From: Acidobacteriota bacterium
Lineage (GTDB): Bacteria; Acidobacteriota; Vicinamibacteria; Vicinamibacterales; CAVVIG01
Assembly (NCBI GenBank): GCA_003223775.1
Contig: QHWK01000063.1
Location: 1-9,611 of the forward strand
Reading direction: 5' to 3'
Length of the DNA: 9,611 nt
Part shown: in pieces, positions 1 to 7,396 of the stretch
How positions within the stretch are numbered: the first letter of the stretch is position 1
Layout of the letters: every line of letters begins with the position of its first letter
Made by a program: the position numbers and the translations under genes
The notes under the pieces: generated by a model
Told to the model about the DNA's origin: nothing
Database searches by the model: none
Seen by the model: the letters and a program-made list of their open reading frames with translations, nothing else

Positions 1-21
1 GAGCGGCGTTTCAAGAACGAT

Positions 22-73
22 GTAGGGCGGTCCTTTCAGGGCCGCCGCGGCGAGGCTGAAAGCCTCGCCCTAC
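22..73. repeat. Composite two-hairpin intergenic inverted repeat
   Basis: An outer 8-base inverted repeat, GTAGGGCG (22-29) and CGCCCTAC (66-73), encloses two hairpins. The first pairs GGCGGTCC (26-33) with GGGCCGCC (39-46) through one G-T wobble, with loop TTTCA. The second is a perfect 9-base stem, GGCGAGGCT (49-57) with AGCCTCGCC (61-69), and loop GAA. The outer and inner arms share bases, so the element could switch between two adjacent hairpins and one long-range stem. It lies 25 bases before the adaptor start codon and has no T-run on either side, so it is a poor match to an intrinsic terminator. I recall similar REP-like elements scattered between genes in Acidobacteriota genomes, but only one copy is visible here, so its repeat status is inferred. 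Confidence 0.7.
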
Positions 74-98
74 GACGAACAGCGCACACGGAGCAAGC

Positions 99-1376
99 AT
101 GCGCCGACGAATTTTCGATGGCCTGATCGTCGCCCTTGCGTGCGCGTCGCTCACGGCATGCGGCCGCAAGAGCGAGCAGGAATCGACGCCGGTCGTGACG
201 GTGGACGTCGCCCCCGTACTCCTCTCGCAGATCCAGCGGACGATTCGCGCCGAAGCCCTGATCTATCCGCGCCAGCAGGCGGCGATCGTCCCGAAGATCG
301 CCGCGCCGATCCGCAAGGCGTACGTCCAGCGCGGCGCGCGCGTGCGCGCCGGCCAGCTGCTGCTCGAGCTCGAGAACCGCGACCTCGCCGGCGCCACCGA
401 CGAGAGCCGCGCGTCGTTCGACCAGGCGCAGGCGAACTACGAGACCGCCGCGCGGGCGACGGTGCCGCAGGAGCTCCAGAAGGCGGAGCTCGAGACGCGC
501 GCGGCGAAGGACGCGCTCGACGCGCAGCAGGCGATCTACGACAACCGCCAGCGGCTGCTGCAGGAAGGCGCGATCGCGGAAAAAGAAGTCAACGACGCGC
601 GCGCGAATCTGAGCCAGGCGCGCACGCAGTACGAGACGTCGCGCAAGCGCCTCGAGGATCTGCAGGGGTTCGCGCGCGATCAGGAGCTGAAGGCCGCCGC
701 CGCGCAGCGGGACGCCGCGAGAGGACGCCTCGAATCGGCGCAGGCGCAGTTCGGCTACTCGCGCATCACCAGCCCGATCGACGGCGTCGTCACCGATCTG
801 CCGCTCTACGCGGGCGAAATGCCCGCGAGCGGCCAGCCGATCGTCACGGTGATGGATCTGTCGCAGGTGATCGCGCGTACGCACGTGTCCCCGGCGGAGG
901 CGGCGGAGCTGAAGGTCGGCGCCGACGCGAACGTGATCGGGGTGGGCGGCGCGCCGATTCCCGGCAAGGTCACGCAGATCAGCCCGGCGCTCGACGCCGC
1001 GAACACCACCGTCGAAGTGTGGGTGCAGGCCGACAACAAGGACGGCGCGCTCAGGCCCGGCACGAGCCTGCGCGTCGAGATGATCGCGCGCACGGTGGGG
1101 AACGCGCTCGTCGTGCCGCAGACCGCAGTCCTCACGAGCCCGTCCGGCGCGACCTTCGCGATCGTGATCGACAAGGACGACAAGCCGCACCGCCGCAAGA
1201 TCGCCGTCGGCATCCGCGACTCGGGCAAGGCGCAGGTGACCGACGGCCTCGAGAGCGGCCAGCGCGTCGCGACGACCGGCGCGTTCGAGCTGTTCAAGCT
1301 CGAGCCCGACGTGCTCTCGAAGGTCAAGGTGCAGATCGCCCCGGCGAAGGAAGAGGAAGAGCCCGAAGAAACGTGA
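99..1376 (+). CDS. RND efflux periplasmic adaptor (membrane fusion) lipoprotein
   Basis: This 425-residue protein should link an inner-membrane RND pump to an outer-membrane channel. The N-terminus is a lipoprotein signal: basic MRRR, a hydrophobic stretch at about 8-20, and lipobox LTAC with the lipidated Cys21. A first half-lipoyl motif lies at about 53-95 (YPRQQAAIVPKIAAP, then GARVRAGQLLLELENRDL). A long Gln/Ala/Glu-rich alpha-helical hairpin occupies about 100-217. The second half-lipoyl motif is RITSPIDGVV at 222-231. Beta-barrel and membrane-proximal domains follow to about 410, including the LRPGTSLRVEM stretch. The tail ends in an unusual acidic run, EEEEPEE. The ATG at 99 is supported by GGAG at 90-93 with 5-base spacing and by the signal peptide. 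The stop TGA overlaps the permease ATG (TGATG), which implies translational coupling. The family is clear; the substrate is not. Confidence 0.93.
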   Translation: MRRRIFDGLIVALACASLTACGRKSEQESTPVVTVDVAPVLLSQIQRTIRAEALIYPRQQAAIVPKIAAPIRKAYVQRGARVRAGQLLLELENRDLAGATDESRASFDQAQANYETAARATVPQELQKAELETRAAKDALDAQQAIYDNRQRLLQEGAIAEKEVNDARANLSQARTQYETSRKRLEDLQGFARDQELKAAAAQRDAARGRLESAQAQFGYSRITSPIDGVVTDLPLYAGEMPASGQPIVTVMDLSQVIARTHVSPAEAAELKVGADANVIGVGGAPIPGKVTQISPALDAANTTVEVWVQADNKDGALRPGTSLRVEMIARTVGNALVVPQTAVLTSPSGATFAIVIDKDDKPHRRKIAVGIRDSGKAQVTDGLESGQRVATTGAFELFKLEPDVLSKVKVQIAPAKEEEEPEET

Positions 1377-4300
1377 TGGCTGCGCCGCCCGACGAACGCC
1401 CCGAACGCTACTGGTTCGCCCGCCACTCGACGTCGATCATCTTCCTGATTTGCATCCTGGCGGTGATCGGCATCTACGAGGCGCTGACGCTGCCGGTGGC
1501 CGTGTTTCCGACGACGAATTTTCCGCGCATCATCATCGGCGTCGACAACGGCGTGACGCCGATCGAGCAGATGGAGGTCTCGATCACGCGGCCGATCGAG
1601 GAGGCGGTGCGCACCGTGCCGGGCCTCGAGGACGTGCGCTCGGTGACGAGCCGCGGATCGGCCGAGATCGATCTCTTCTTCAACTGGACGGTCGACATGC
1701 TGGAGACGCTGCAGCTCGTCGATGCGGCGGTGTCGCGCGTGCAGCGTGCGCTGCCGGCCACGGCGCAGATCCAGACGCATCGCCTCGACTTCGCGAGCTT
1801 TCCGATCATCGGCTACAGCCTGACGTCGGAGAAGGTGCCGCAGACCGATCTCTGGGAGCTCGCCACCTACGACATCAAGCCGCGCCTCAACCGCCTGCCC
1901 GGCGTCGCGAGCGTGCTGATCCAAGGCGGGCAGCGGCCCGAGTTCCACGTCGTCGTCGATCCCGCGCAGATGCTGCGCGCGAAGACCTCGATTGCCGACA
2001 TCGTCGCCGCCGTGAACCGCACCAACGTCGTCGACTCGCCGGGACTCCTCAATCGCAACCACCAGCTGTTCCTGGGCCTCGTCGACGCCCAGCTGCACAG
2101 CGTCGAGGACGTCGGCAACGTCGTCATCAAGCACGTGAACAACACGCCGGTGCACGTGCGCGACGTCGGCGCGGTGACGCGCGCGACCGAGCCGGTGTAC
2201 ACGGCCGTCAGCGCCAACGGCAAGCCGGCGCTGCTCCTCAGCGTCAACCGGCAGCCGGACAGCAACACCGTTCAGGTCGCCGACCAGGTGCACCAGGAGA
2301 TGGCGGCCGTCCAGCCGTCGCTGCCCGCGGGCGTCGAGATGCGCCCGTTCTACGACCAGTCGAACATCGTCAAGGAGTCGATCGCGAGCGTCCGCGATGC
2401 AATTGTCGTCGGGCTGTTCCTCGCCGGCCTGATCATCTGGCTGTTCCTGCGCGACTGGGGCACCGCCGTCATGACAGGTCTCGTCGTCCCGGTGACGATG
2501 GTCGTGACGTTCATCGCGATGAAGATGCTCGGCCAGAGCTTCAACCTGATGACGCTCGGCGGGCTCGCGGCAGCGGTCGGCCTCGTAATCGACGACAAGA
2601 TCGTCGTCGTCGAGAACATCGTGCTGCACCGCGACGGCGGCGAGGGTCCGCTGCAGGCGACGTCGAGCGCGCTCAAGGAGCTGACCGTTCCGCTGATCGG
2701 ATCGACCCTGACGCCGATCGTCGTCTTCCTGCCGCTCATCACGATCACCGGCGTGACGGGCACGTTCTTCGGCGCGCTGGCGATCGCGATGAGCGTCTCG
2801 CTCCTCACCTCGCTCGTCCTCGCGCTCGTGTGGACGAGCAACCTGAGCATCCGCCTCGTGCGGCGCGGGCAGGGTGCGCATGCGCCAGCCGCGCTCCACG
2901 CCGACGCCGCGCATCCGCTGCCGCGCGGATTCGACACCGACCCGCGCGCGGCGCAGATGCGCCGCATGATGGCCGCCGAGGAAGCGTCGCTGACCGGCGG
3001 CCTGTTCGGCCGCATCCTCGTGTGGTACGAGCGCGTGCTGCGGCGATCGCTCCACCACCGGTTCGCGCTCGCCGCGCTGTGCGGCGTCCTCGTCGTGCTG
3101 TCGTACGCGTGCTATCGGTTTCTCGGCAGCGAACTGTTGCCGGCGTTCGACGAAGGCGGTTTCGTCGTCGACTACGTCATGCCGCCGGGCAGCTCGCTGC
3201 AGGAGACAAGCCGTGTGATGGGCCACATCGAGAAGATCCTGCGCGAGACGCCCGAGGTGGAGAGCACGTCGCGCCGCACGGGGCTCGAGCTCGGGCTCGC
3301 CGCGGTGACCGAGCCGAACACCGGCGACATCGCCGTGAAGCTGAAAGCGAAGCGCCGGCGCGGCGGCGACGACGTGATCAGCGAGGTGCGCGCGAAGGTG
3401 ACCGGATCGGAGCCGGGGCTCGACGTCGAGTTCAAGCAGGTGCTGCAGGACATGATCGGCGACCTCACCGGCGCGCCGGAGCCCGTCGTGGTGAAGCTGT
3501 TCGCGCAGGATCCGGAGCTCCTGAGCACGTGGGCGCCGCAGGTCGCCGAGGCGCTCCAGAAGGTGAAGATCGGCGGCAAGACGCCGATCGTCGACGTCGA
3601 GGACGGGATCGAGAAGACGACGAGCGGGCCGGCGGTGCGGTTCACCGTCAACCCCGACGCCGCGGATCGCGTCGGCTTCACGGCCGAAGAGCTCGGTACG
3701 GTGGGCGTCGCGCTCATCGAAGGCGAGCCCGCGGCGGCGCCGGTGCTGATTAACGACCGGCCGTACCCGCTGCGCATCCGCTTCCCGGCGTCGGCGCGCA
3801 CCTCGCTCGAGGCGATGAGCAACACGGTGCTCGTCAGCTCGGCGGGATCGACGGCCACGCTCGGATCGATGACGACGATCGACGAGCTGCCGGGGCAGAC
3901 CGAAGTGCGGCGCGAGAACCTGCAGCGGCTCGTCGAGGTGACCGCGCGGCTCGAGGGCGTCGACCTGGGCACCGGCATCGCGGCGGTGCAGCAGACGGTG
4001 GCGGACCTGAAGCTGCCGCCGTCGATCCGCGTCGAGTACGGCGGCACGTTCAAGGAGCAGCAGAAGTCGTTCCGCGATCTCACCGTCGTCCTCGTGCTCG
4101 CGGTCGTGCTGATCTTCCTGGTGCTGCTGTTCGAGTTCCGCTCGTACACGGCGCCGGTCGCCATTCTCTCGTCGGCGCTGCTGTCGACGTCGGGCGTCTT
4201 CGTCGCGCTGCTCCTCACGCGCACGAGCTTCAACGTCTCGTCGTTCATGGGGCTGATCATGGTGATCGGCATCGTCGCCAAGAACGGCATCCTGCTGCTG

Positions 4301-4579
4301 GACGCGAACGAGAAGTTCATCGCGATCGGCTTCCTGCCGGAGGAGGCGATCGTGCAGGCGGGGCGCCGGCGGCTTCGGCCGATCGTGATGACCGCGATTG
4401 CGGCCGCGGCCGGTATGCTTCCCCTCGCGCTCGGCCTCGGGCAGGGATCGCAGATGCTGCAGCCGCTCGCGATCGCGGTGATCGGCGGCATCCTGATCTC
4501 GATGGTGCTGTCGCTCGTCGTCACGCCGGCGATCCAGTTCTTCTTCACCGCGCGGCGCGCGGAGACTGTCGCCGTGTGA
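1376..4579 (+). CDS. RND-family efflux transporter permease (AcrB/HAE-like)
   Basis: This 1067-residue inner-membrane pump is normal length for the family and driven by proton flow. The first membrane helix is about 15-36, followed by the PVAVFPTTNFPRI stretch and a large porter domain with PGLEDVRSVTSRG. The TM4 relay pair is D406-D407 in GLVIDDKIVVVENI, almost the same numbering as AcrB D407/D408. TM10 carries the AcrB K940-like lysine, K969 in GIVAKNGILLLD. This aspartate-pair plus AKN pattern fits the drug (HAE) type better than the metal (CusA/CzcA) type, although the sequence looks like a divergent subgroup. K408 directly after the aspartates is unexpected; Ala or Ser is usual. A long cytoplasmic linker of about 60 residues (about 500-560) joins the two halves. 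The start is set by homology and by the TGATG overlap with the adaptor stop; only a weak GAAGAA precedes it. The open frame continues upstream to 140, but that extension is a shadow of the adaptor gene. Substrate unknown. Confidence 0.93.
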   Translation: MAAPPDERPERYWFARHSTSIIFLICILAVIGIYEALTLPVAVFPTTNFPRIIIGVDNGVTPIEQMEVSITRPIEEAVRTVPGLEDVRSVTSRGSAEIDLFFNWTVDMLETLQLVDAAVSRVQRALPATAQIQTHRLDFASFPIIGYSLTSEKVPQTDLWELATYDIKPRLNRLPGVASVLIQGGQRPEFHVVVDPAQMLRAKTSIADIVAAVNRTNVVDSPGLLNRNHQLFLGLVDAQLHSVEDVGNVVIKHVNNTPVHVRDVGAVTRATEPVYTAVSANGKPALLLSVNRQPDSNTVQVADQVHQEMAAVQPSLPAGVEMRPFYDQSNIVKESIASVRDAIVVGLFLAGLIIWLFLRDWGTAVMTGLVVPVTMVVTFIAMKMLGQSFNLMTLGGLAAAVGLVIDDKIVVVENIVLHRDGGEGPLQATSSALKELTVPLIGSTLTPIVVFLPLITITGVTGTFFGALAIAMSVSLLTSLVLALVWTSNLSIRLVRRGQGAHAPAALHADAAHPLPRGFDTDPRAAQMRRMMAAEEASLTGGLFGRILVWYERVLRRSLHHRFALAALCGVLVVLSYACYRFLGSELLPAFDEGGFVVDYVMPPGSSLQETSRVMGHIEKILRETPEVESTSRRTGLELGLAAVTEPNTGDIAVKLKAKRRRGGDDVISEVRAKVTGSEPGLDVEFKQVLQDMIGDLTGAPEPVVVKLFAQDPELLSTWAPQVAEALQKVKIGGKTPIVDVEDGIEKTTSGPAVRFTVNPDAADRVGFTAEELGTVGVALIEGEPAAAPVLINDRPYPLRIRFPASARTSLEAMSNTVLVSSAGSTATLGSMTTIDELPGQTEVRRENLQRLVEVTARLEGVDLGTGIAAVQQTVADLKLPPSIRVEYGGTFKEQQKSFRDLTVVLVLAVVLIFLVLLFEFRSYTAPVAILSSALLSTSGVFVALLLTRTSFNVSSFMGLIMVIGIVAKNGILLLDANEKFIAIGFLPEEAIVQAGRRRLRPIVMTAIAAAAGMLPLALGLGQGSQMLQPLAIAVIGGILISMVLSLVVTPAIQFFFTARRAETVAV

Positions 4580-4583
4580 TCGC

Positions 4584-5255
4584 ATGCGCGTGCTGCTGGT
4601 CGAAGACGAGCCGCGCGCCGCGGAAATCCTGGCCAGGGGGCTGCGCGAGCAGACCTACGCCGTCGACGTGGCGAGCGACGGCGAGGCGGCGATCTTCCAG
4701 GCGGCGGCGACCGACTACGACGCGCTGATCCTCGACGTCATGCTGCCGATCAAGGACGGCATGGCCGTGTGCCGGACGATCCGCGAATCGGGCAACGCGG
4801 TGCCGATCCTCATGCTCACCGCGCGCGACGCCGTGGACGCGCGCATCGAGGGGCTCGACTGCGGCGCCGACGACTATCTCGTCAAGCCGTTCGACTTCGG
4901 CGAGCTGCTCGCGCGGCTGCGCGCGATCGTCCGGCGCGGGCGCCAGCCGATCGCGGCCGAGCGCGTGACGATCGGCGCGCTCACGCTCGACACGCGCGCC
5001 CGCCGCGCGCGCGTCGGCGCGCGCGAGCTCGCGCTCACGGCGAAGGAGTACGCGCTGCTCGAGTACCTCGTGCGCCGCGCCGGCGACGTCGTCACGCGCG
5101 CCGAGATCGCCGAGCACGTCTGGGACGAGCATTCCGATCCGCTGTCGAACGTCGTCGATGTGTACATCCAGCGGCTGCGCCGTAAGATCGAGGAGGCGGG
5201 CGGCGAGCCGCCGATCCGCACGCGGCGCGGCGAAGGGTATCAGGTGATCGGATGA
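4584..5255 (+). CDS. OmpR/CusR-type response regulator, winged-helix
   Basis: This 223-residue cytoplasmic DNA-binding regulator has a receiver domain at about 1-118. The acidic pocket is E7/D8, the phosphoacceptor is D51 in LILDVMLP, the switch threonine is T79 in LMLTA, and the conserved lysine is K101 in LVKPFD. A winged-helix trans_reg_C domain fills about 124-222, with LTAKEYALLEYL, the recognition-helix region SNVVDVYIQRLRRKI, and the wing motif TRRGEGYQV. All key residues are intact. The ATG is 4 bases after the permease stop, with no strong Shine-Dalgarno site in the gap, so translation probably depends on upstream ribosomes. The 3' end overlaps the kinase start. Its position suggests it regulates this pump operon in response to the adjoining kinase; the binding site is not identifiable in the 98 upstream bases seen. 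Confidence 0.95.
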   Translation: MRVLLVEDEPRAAEILARGLREQTYAVDVASDGEAAIFQAAATDYDALILDVMLPIKDGMAVCRTIRESGNAVPILMLTARDAVDARIEGLDCGADDYLVKPFDFGELLARLRAIVRRGRQPIAAERVTIGALTLDTRARRARVGARELALTAKEYALLEYLVRRAGDVVTRAEIAEHVWDEHSDPLSNVVDVYIQRLRRKIEEAGGEPPIRTRRGEGYQVIG

Positions 5256-6634
5256 GCGCGCGCGGCATCGGATCGCTGTCGCTGCGGGCGCGGCTGACGC
5301 TGTGGTACTCGCTCGCGCTGCTCCTGGTGCTGGCGCTCTTCGGCGCCGTCGTCGTCTGGCAGCAGGGACGGATCGGCATGCGCCGCGTCGATCGCGAGCT
5401 CGACGCGCTCGCGGCGACGCTCGACAACGTGCTGCGCGACGAGCTCACCGAAACGCGTGATCCGCCGGCCGCGGCGGTCGAAGCGGCGCGGACGATCGCG
5501 GCGTCCGATCACGCGCTCGCGATCCTCGACGCGGGCGGCGCCGTGCTGGCGAGCGACTGGCGCGGCCTGCAGGTGGATGCGGCGGGCTCGGTGCGAAGCG
5601 CGCCGCGCGTCTGGACGGCCTCCGGCGGGTCCGGCGGATGGCGCGTGCACGTCGCGCCGACGGCCACGCGCCAGGGCACGTTTCATCTGCTCGTCGCCGC
5701 GCCGCTGAACGAAATGCTGCGCGAACAGCGCGAAGCCGAGGAAGCGATGTGGATCGGCATTCCGATCGCGCTCCTGCTCGCCGCCGCCGGCGGCCTGTGG
5801 CTCGCGTCGATCGGGCTGCGGCCGATCACCGGGATGGCGAGGCGCGCGGAGGCGCTGGCGCCGGGCGGCATCGAAGATCTCGGGCCGACCGATCGCGGCG
5901 ACGAGCTCGGGCAGCTCGCGCGCGCGTTCAACGGCCTCGTCGCGCGGCTGCGGCAGACGCTCAGGACGCAGCGTCAGTTCATGGCCGACGCGTCACATGA
6001 GCTGCGGACGCCGGTGTCGGTGATTCAGTCCACCGCGGACGTGATCCTCGCGCGCGATCGCGGCGTTTCGGAGTACCGCGATGCGCTGGCGACGGTCGGC
6101 GCGGAAGCGCGCCGGCTCGGCCGGCTCGTCGACGACATGCTCGTGCTCGCGCGCGCCGACGCGGGCGGCTATCCCCTGCGGCGCGAGCACGTGTACCTGA
6201 ACGAGATCGCCGCCGACTGCACGCGGACCGTCGACGTGCTGGCGCGCGAGCGCGGCGTGACCGTCAGCGCCTCGGCAGCGGTGGACGTCCCCTTCGTCGG
6301 CGACGAGAGCCTCCTCCGCCGCATGATTCTGAATCTGCTACAAAATGCTGTCGCCCACACGCGCGAGGGAAGCGCGGTGGCGGTCGAGGTCTCGCCGAAC
6401 GGCCGCAGCGCGTACGTGCGCGTGACGGATCAGGGCGAGGGGATTGCGGCCGCGGATCGCGCGCGCATCTTCGATCGGTTCGTGCAGCTCGACGCGGCGC
6501 GCGGCGGCGCCGGCGCCGGCCTCGGCCTGCCGATCGCGCGGTGGATCGCCGAAGCGCACGGCGGGACGCTGGAGCTGGAGGAGAGTGGAAGCGAGGGCAG
6601 CACGTTCCGCATCGTACTGCCGACTGCCGACTGA
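5252..6634 (+). CDS. Membrane sensor histidine kinase (HisKA/HATPase_c)
   Basis: This 460-residue kinase is the partner of the preceding regulator. TM1 is about 14-36 and TM2 about 167-188, leaving a periplasmic sensor region of about 130 residues with no motif I recognise. A HAMP domain follows at about 189-240 (LRPITGMARRAEAL to GDELGQLARAFNGLV). The HisKA phosphoacceptor is H249 in SHELRTP. The ATP-binding domain shows an N box at NLLQNAVAH (361-369), G1 at DQGEGI (393-398), an F box at FDRF, and G2 at GAGLGLPIA (421-429). No key residue is missing. The start ATG overlaps the regulator stop (ATGA) and has AGGTGA at 5242-5247 with 4-base spacing. The periplasmic domain could sense pump substrate or envelope damage; this is inferred from the operon only. 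The last codons lie in a short tandem ACTGCCG repeat. Confidence 0.95.
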   Translation: MSARGIGSLSLRARLTLWYSLALLLVLALFGAVVVWQQGRIGMRRVDRELDALAATLDNVLRDELTETRDPPAAAVEAARTIAASDHALAILDAGGAVLASDWRGLQVDAAGSVRSAPRVWTASGGSGGWRVHVAPTATRQGTFHLLVAAPLNEMLREQREAEEAMWIGIPIALLLAAAGGLWLASIGLRPITGMARRAEALAPGGIEDLGPTDRGDELGQLARAFNGLVARLRQTLRTQRQFMADASHELRTPVSVIQSTADVILARDRGVSEYRDALATVGAEARRLGRLVDDMLVLARADAGGYPLRREHVYLNEIAADCTRTVDVLARERGVTVSASAAVDVPFVGDESLLRRMILNLLQNAVAHTREGSAVAVEVSPNGRSAYVRVTDQGEGIAAADRARIFDRFVQLDAARGGAGAGLGLPIARWIAEAHGGTLELEESGSEGSTFRIVLPTAD

Positions 6635-6647
6635 TTCGAGGACTGCT

Positions 6648-6866
6648 TCAGGATTCGGCTTTCTTCTTTTTCACCGCCCGCTTGCGCGTGGGCGCCTTGT
6701 GCGGCGCCGGCTCGTTGGTCGCCTGCAGCACGACGAGGCGCGTCGCGAACGTCCGGCGGCCGTGCTCGTCGAAGTCGATCACCGTGTGGTGCTCGTTGAC
6801 CTCGACGAGCGTGCCGGCGCCGTAGGTAGCCTGCGTGACGCGGTCGCCCTTCGACCAGTTTTTCAT
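6648..6866 (-). CDS. Small basic-tailed beta-barrel protein (DUF3553 / UvrD C-terminal-like)
   Basis: This 72-residue protein has a core at about 6-48 that reads GDRVTQATYGAGTLVEVNE followed by HHTVIDFDEHGRRTFATRLVVL. That resembles the small Tudor-like barrel found at the C-terminus of UvrD/PcrA helicases and in stand-alone DUF3553-like proteins. The last 20 residues are basic (RKRAVKKKK), which suggests nucleic-acid or polymerase contact; this is inference. The ATG at 6866 is chosen because homology begins at KGDRV and because it lies 4 bases after the stop of the RRM gene. A longer in-frame reading from 6935 would add an alanine-rich stretch antisense-framed within the RRM glycine tail, which I reject. 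It converges on the kinase gene with a 13-base gap. Exact function unknown. Confidence 0.75.
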   Translation of the reverse strand: MKNWSKGDRVTQATYGAGTLVEVNEHHTVIDFDEHGRRTFATRLVVLQATNEPAPHKAPTRKRAVKKKKAES

Positions 6867-6870
6867 CGCG

Positions 6871-7200
6871 TTACCAGCGCGGCTCGCGACGCCCGCCGCC
6901 GCCGCCGCCGCGGTTGCCGCCGTACCCGCCGCCACCGCCGAAGCCGCCCTCCGGCTTCGGGCGCGCCTCGTTGACGGTGAGCGCGCGGCCGCCCATCTGG
7001 TACTGGTTCAGCTCGTTCGCCGCCTTCTGCGCTTCCTCGTCGGTCGCCATCTCGACGAACGCGAAGCCGCGCGCGCGGCCGGTGGCGGCGTCGCGCATCA
7101 CGCGCACTGATTCGACGGTCCCCGCGCGGCTGAACAGCTCCTGCAGCTCCGCTTCACCGGTCGTGTAGGGAAGATTTCCGACGTAGAGCCTTCGACCCAT
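6871..7200 (-). CDS. RRM-domain RNA-binding protein with glycine-rich tail
   Basis: A single RNA recognition motif is followed by a glycine-rich tail, as in cyanobacterial Rbp proteins and other bacterial RRM proteins. Numbering from the second Met (109 residues), RNP2 is LYVGNL at 5-10 and RNP1 is RGFAFVEM at 44-51, both near-canonical with the aromatic RNA-stacking residues Y6, F46 and F48. The RRM ends near residue 80. The tail (about 85-103) is mostly glycine with a few Tyr, Asn and Arg residues, and the protein ends RREPRW. Two adjacent ATG codons occur at 7203 and 7200. GAGGAG at 7207-7212 is 3 bases from the first and 6 from the second, so the second is preferred; the alternative gives 110 residues. 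Such proteins often respond to cold or act as RNA chaperones. The next gene starts 4 bases after the stop. Confidence 0.92.
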   Translation of the reverse strand: MGRRLYVGNLPYTTGEAELQELFSRAGTVESVRVMRDAATGRARGFAFVEMATDEEAQKAANELNQYQMGGRALTVNEARPKPEGGFGGGGGYGGNRGGGGGGRREPRW

Positions 7201-7206
7201 CATTCA

Positions 7207-7212
7207 CTCCTC
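7207..7212 (-). promoter_or_regulatory. Ribosome binding site of the RRM gene
   Basis: GAGGAG on the minus strand lies 6 bases before the ATG at 7200 and only 3 before the ATG at 7203. The spacing favours initiation at the second of the two tandem ATGs. Confidence 0.7.
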
Positions 7213-7396
7213 GTTCCGCACCAGAGCGCTGCCGCGCGTGCTAAATACCGGTCACCGAACAAGGTGGCTGCTGCACGTCGGCTGCACAATCACAGAAAGG
7301 GAGCGAGTCAGGATTGAGGCTCGATCGGCTCTCAGCGCGGGCGAAGCAGGCGGGGCTGACCACCAAGGGCGCGTAGTCTACCAACGGGTGCCGACC

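Noticed and set aside
140..1375. Plus-strand open frame continuing upstream of the permease for about 410 codons
   Set aside because: Its translation is an Arg/Ala/Gly-rich shadow of the adaptor gene in another frame. The permease family starts near the ATG at 1376, which overlaps the adaptor stop.
806..4585. Minus-strand open frame of 1259 codons opposite the permease
   Set aside because: Long antisense frames are expected where third positions are nearly all G/C. The product is a low-complexity Arg/His/Asp-rich string with no domain, while the plus strand encodes a complete RND permease.
6616..6634. Tandem ACTGCCG-ACTGCCG-ACTGA at the kinase 3' end
   Set aside because: It could be a slippage site affecting the last few residues, but the kinase domains are complete before it and two copies of seven bases are not strong evidence.
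6867..6935. Longer start for the small beta-barrel protein
   Set aside because: The added residues are an alanine-rich out-of-frame reading of the RRM glycine tail. The ATG at 6866 sits 4 bases after the RRM stop and just before the conserved KGDRV.
7242..7247. Minus-strand TATTTA as the RRM promoter -10 box
   Set aside because: There is no -35-like hexamer at 15-19 bases (the TTGTTC nearby is only 9 bases away), so it is mentioned only as a weak candidate.
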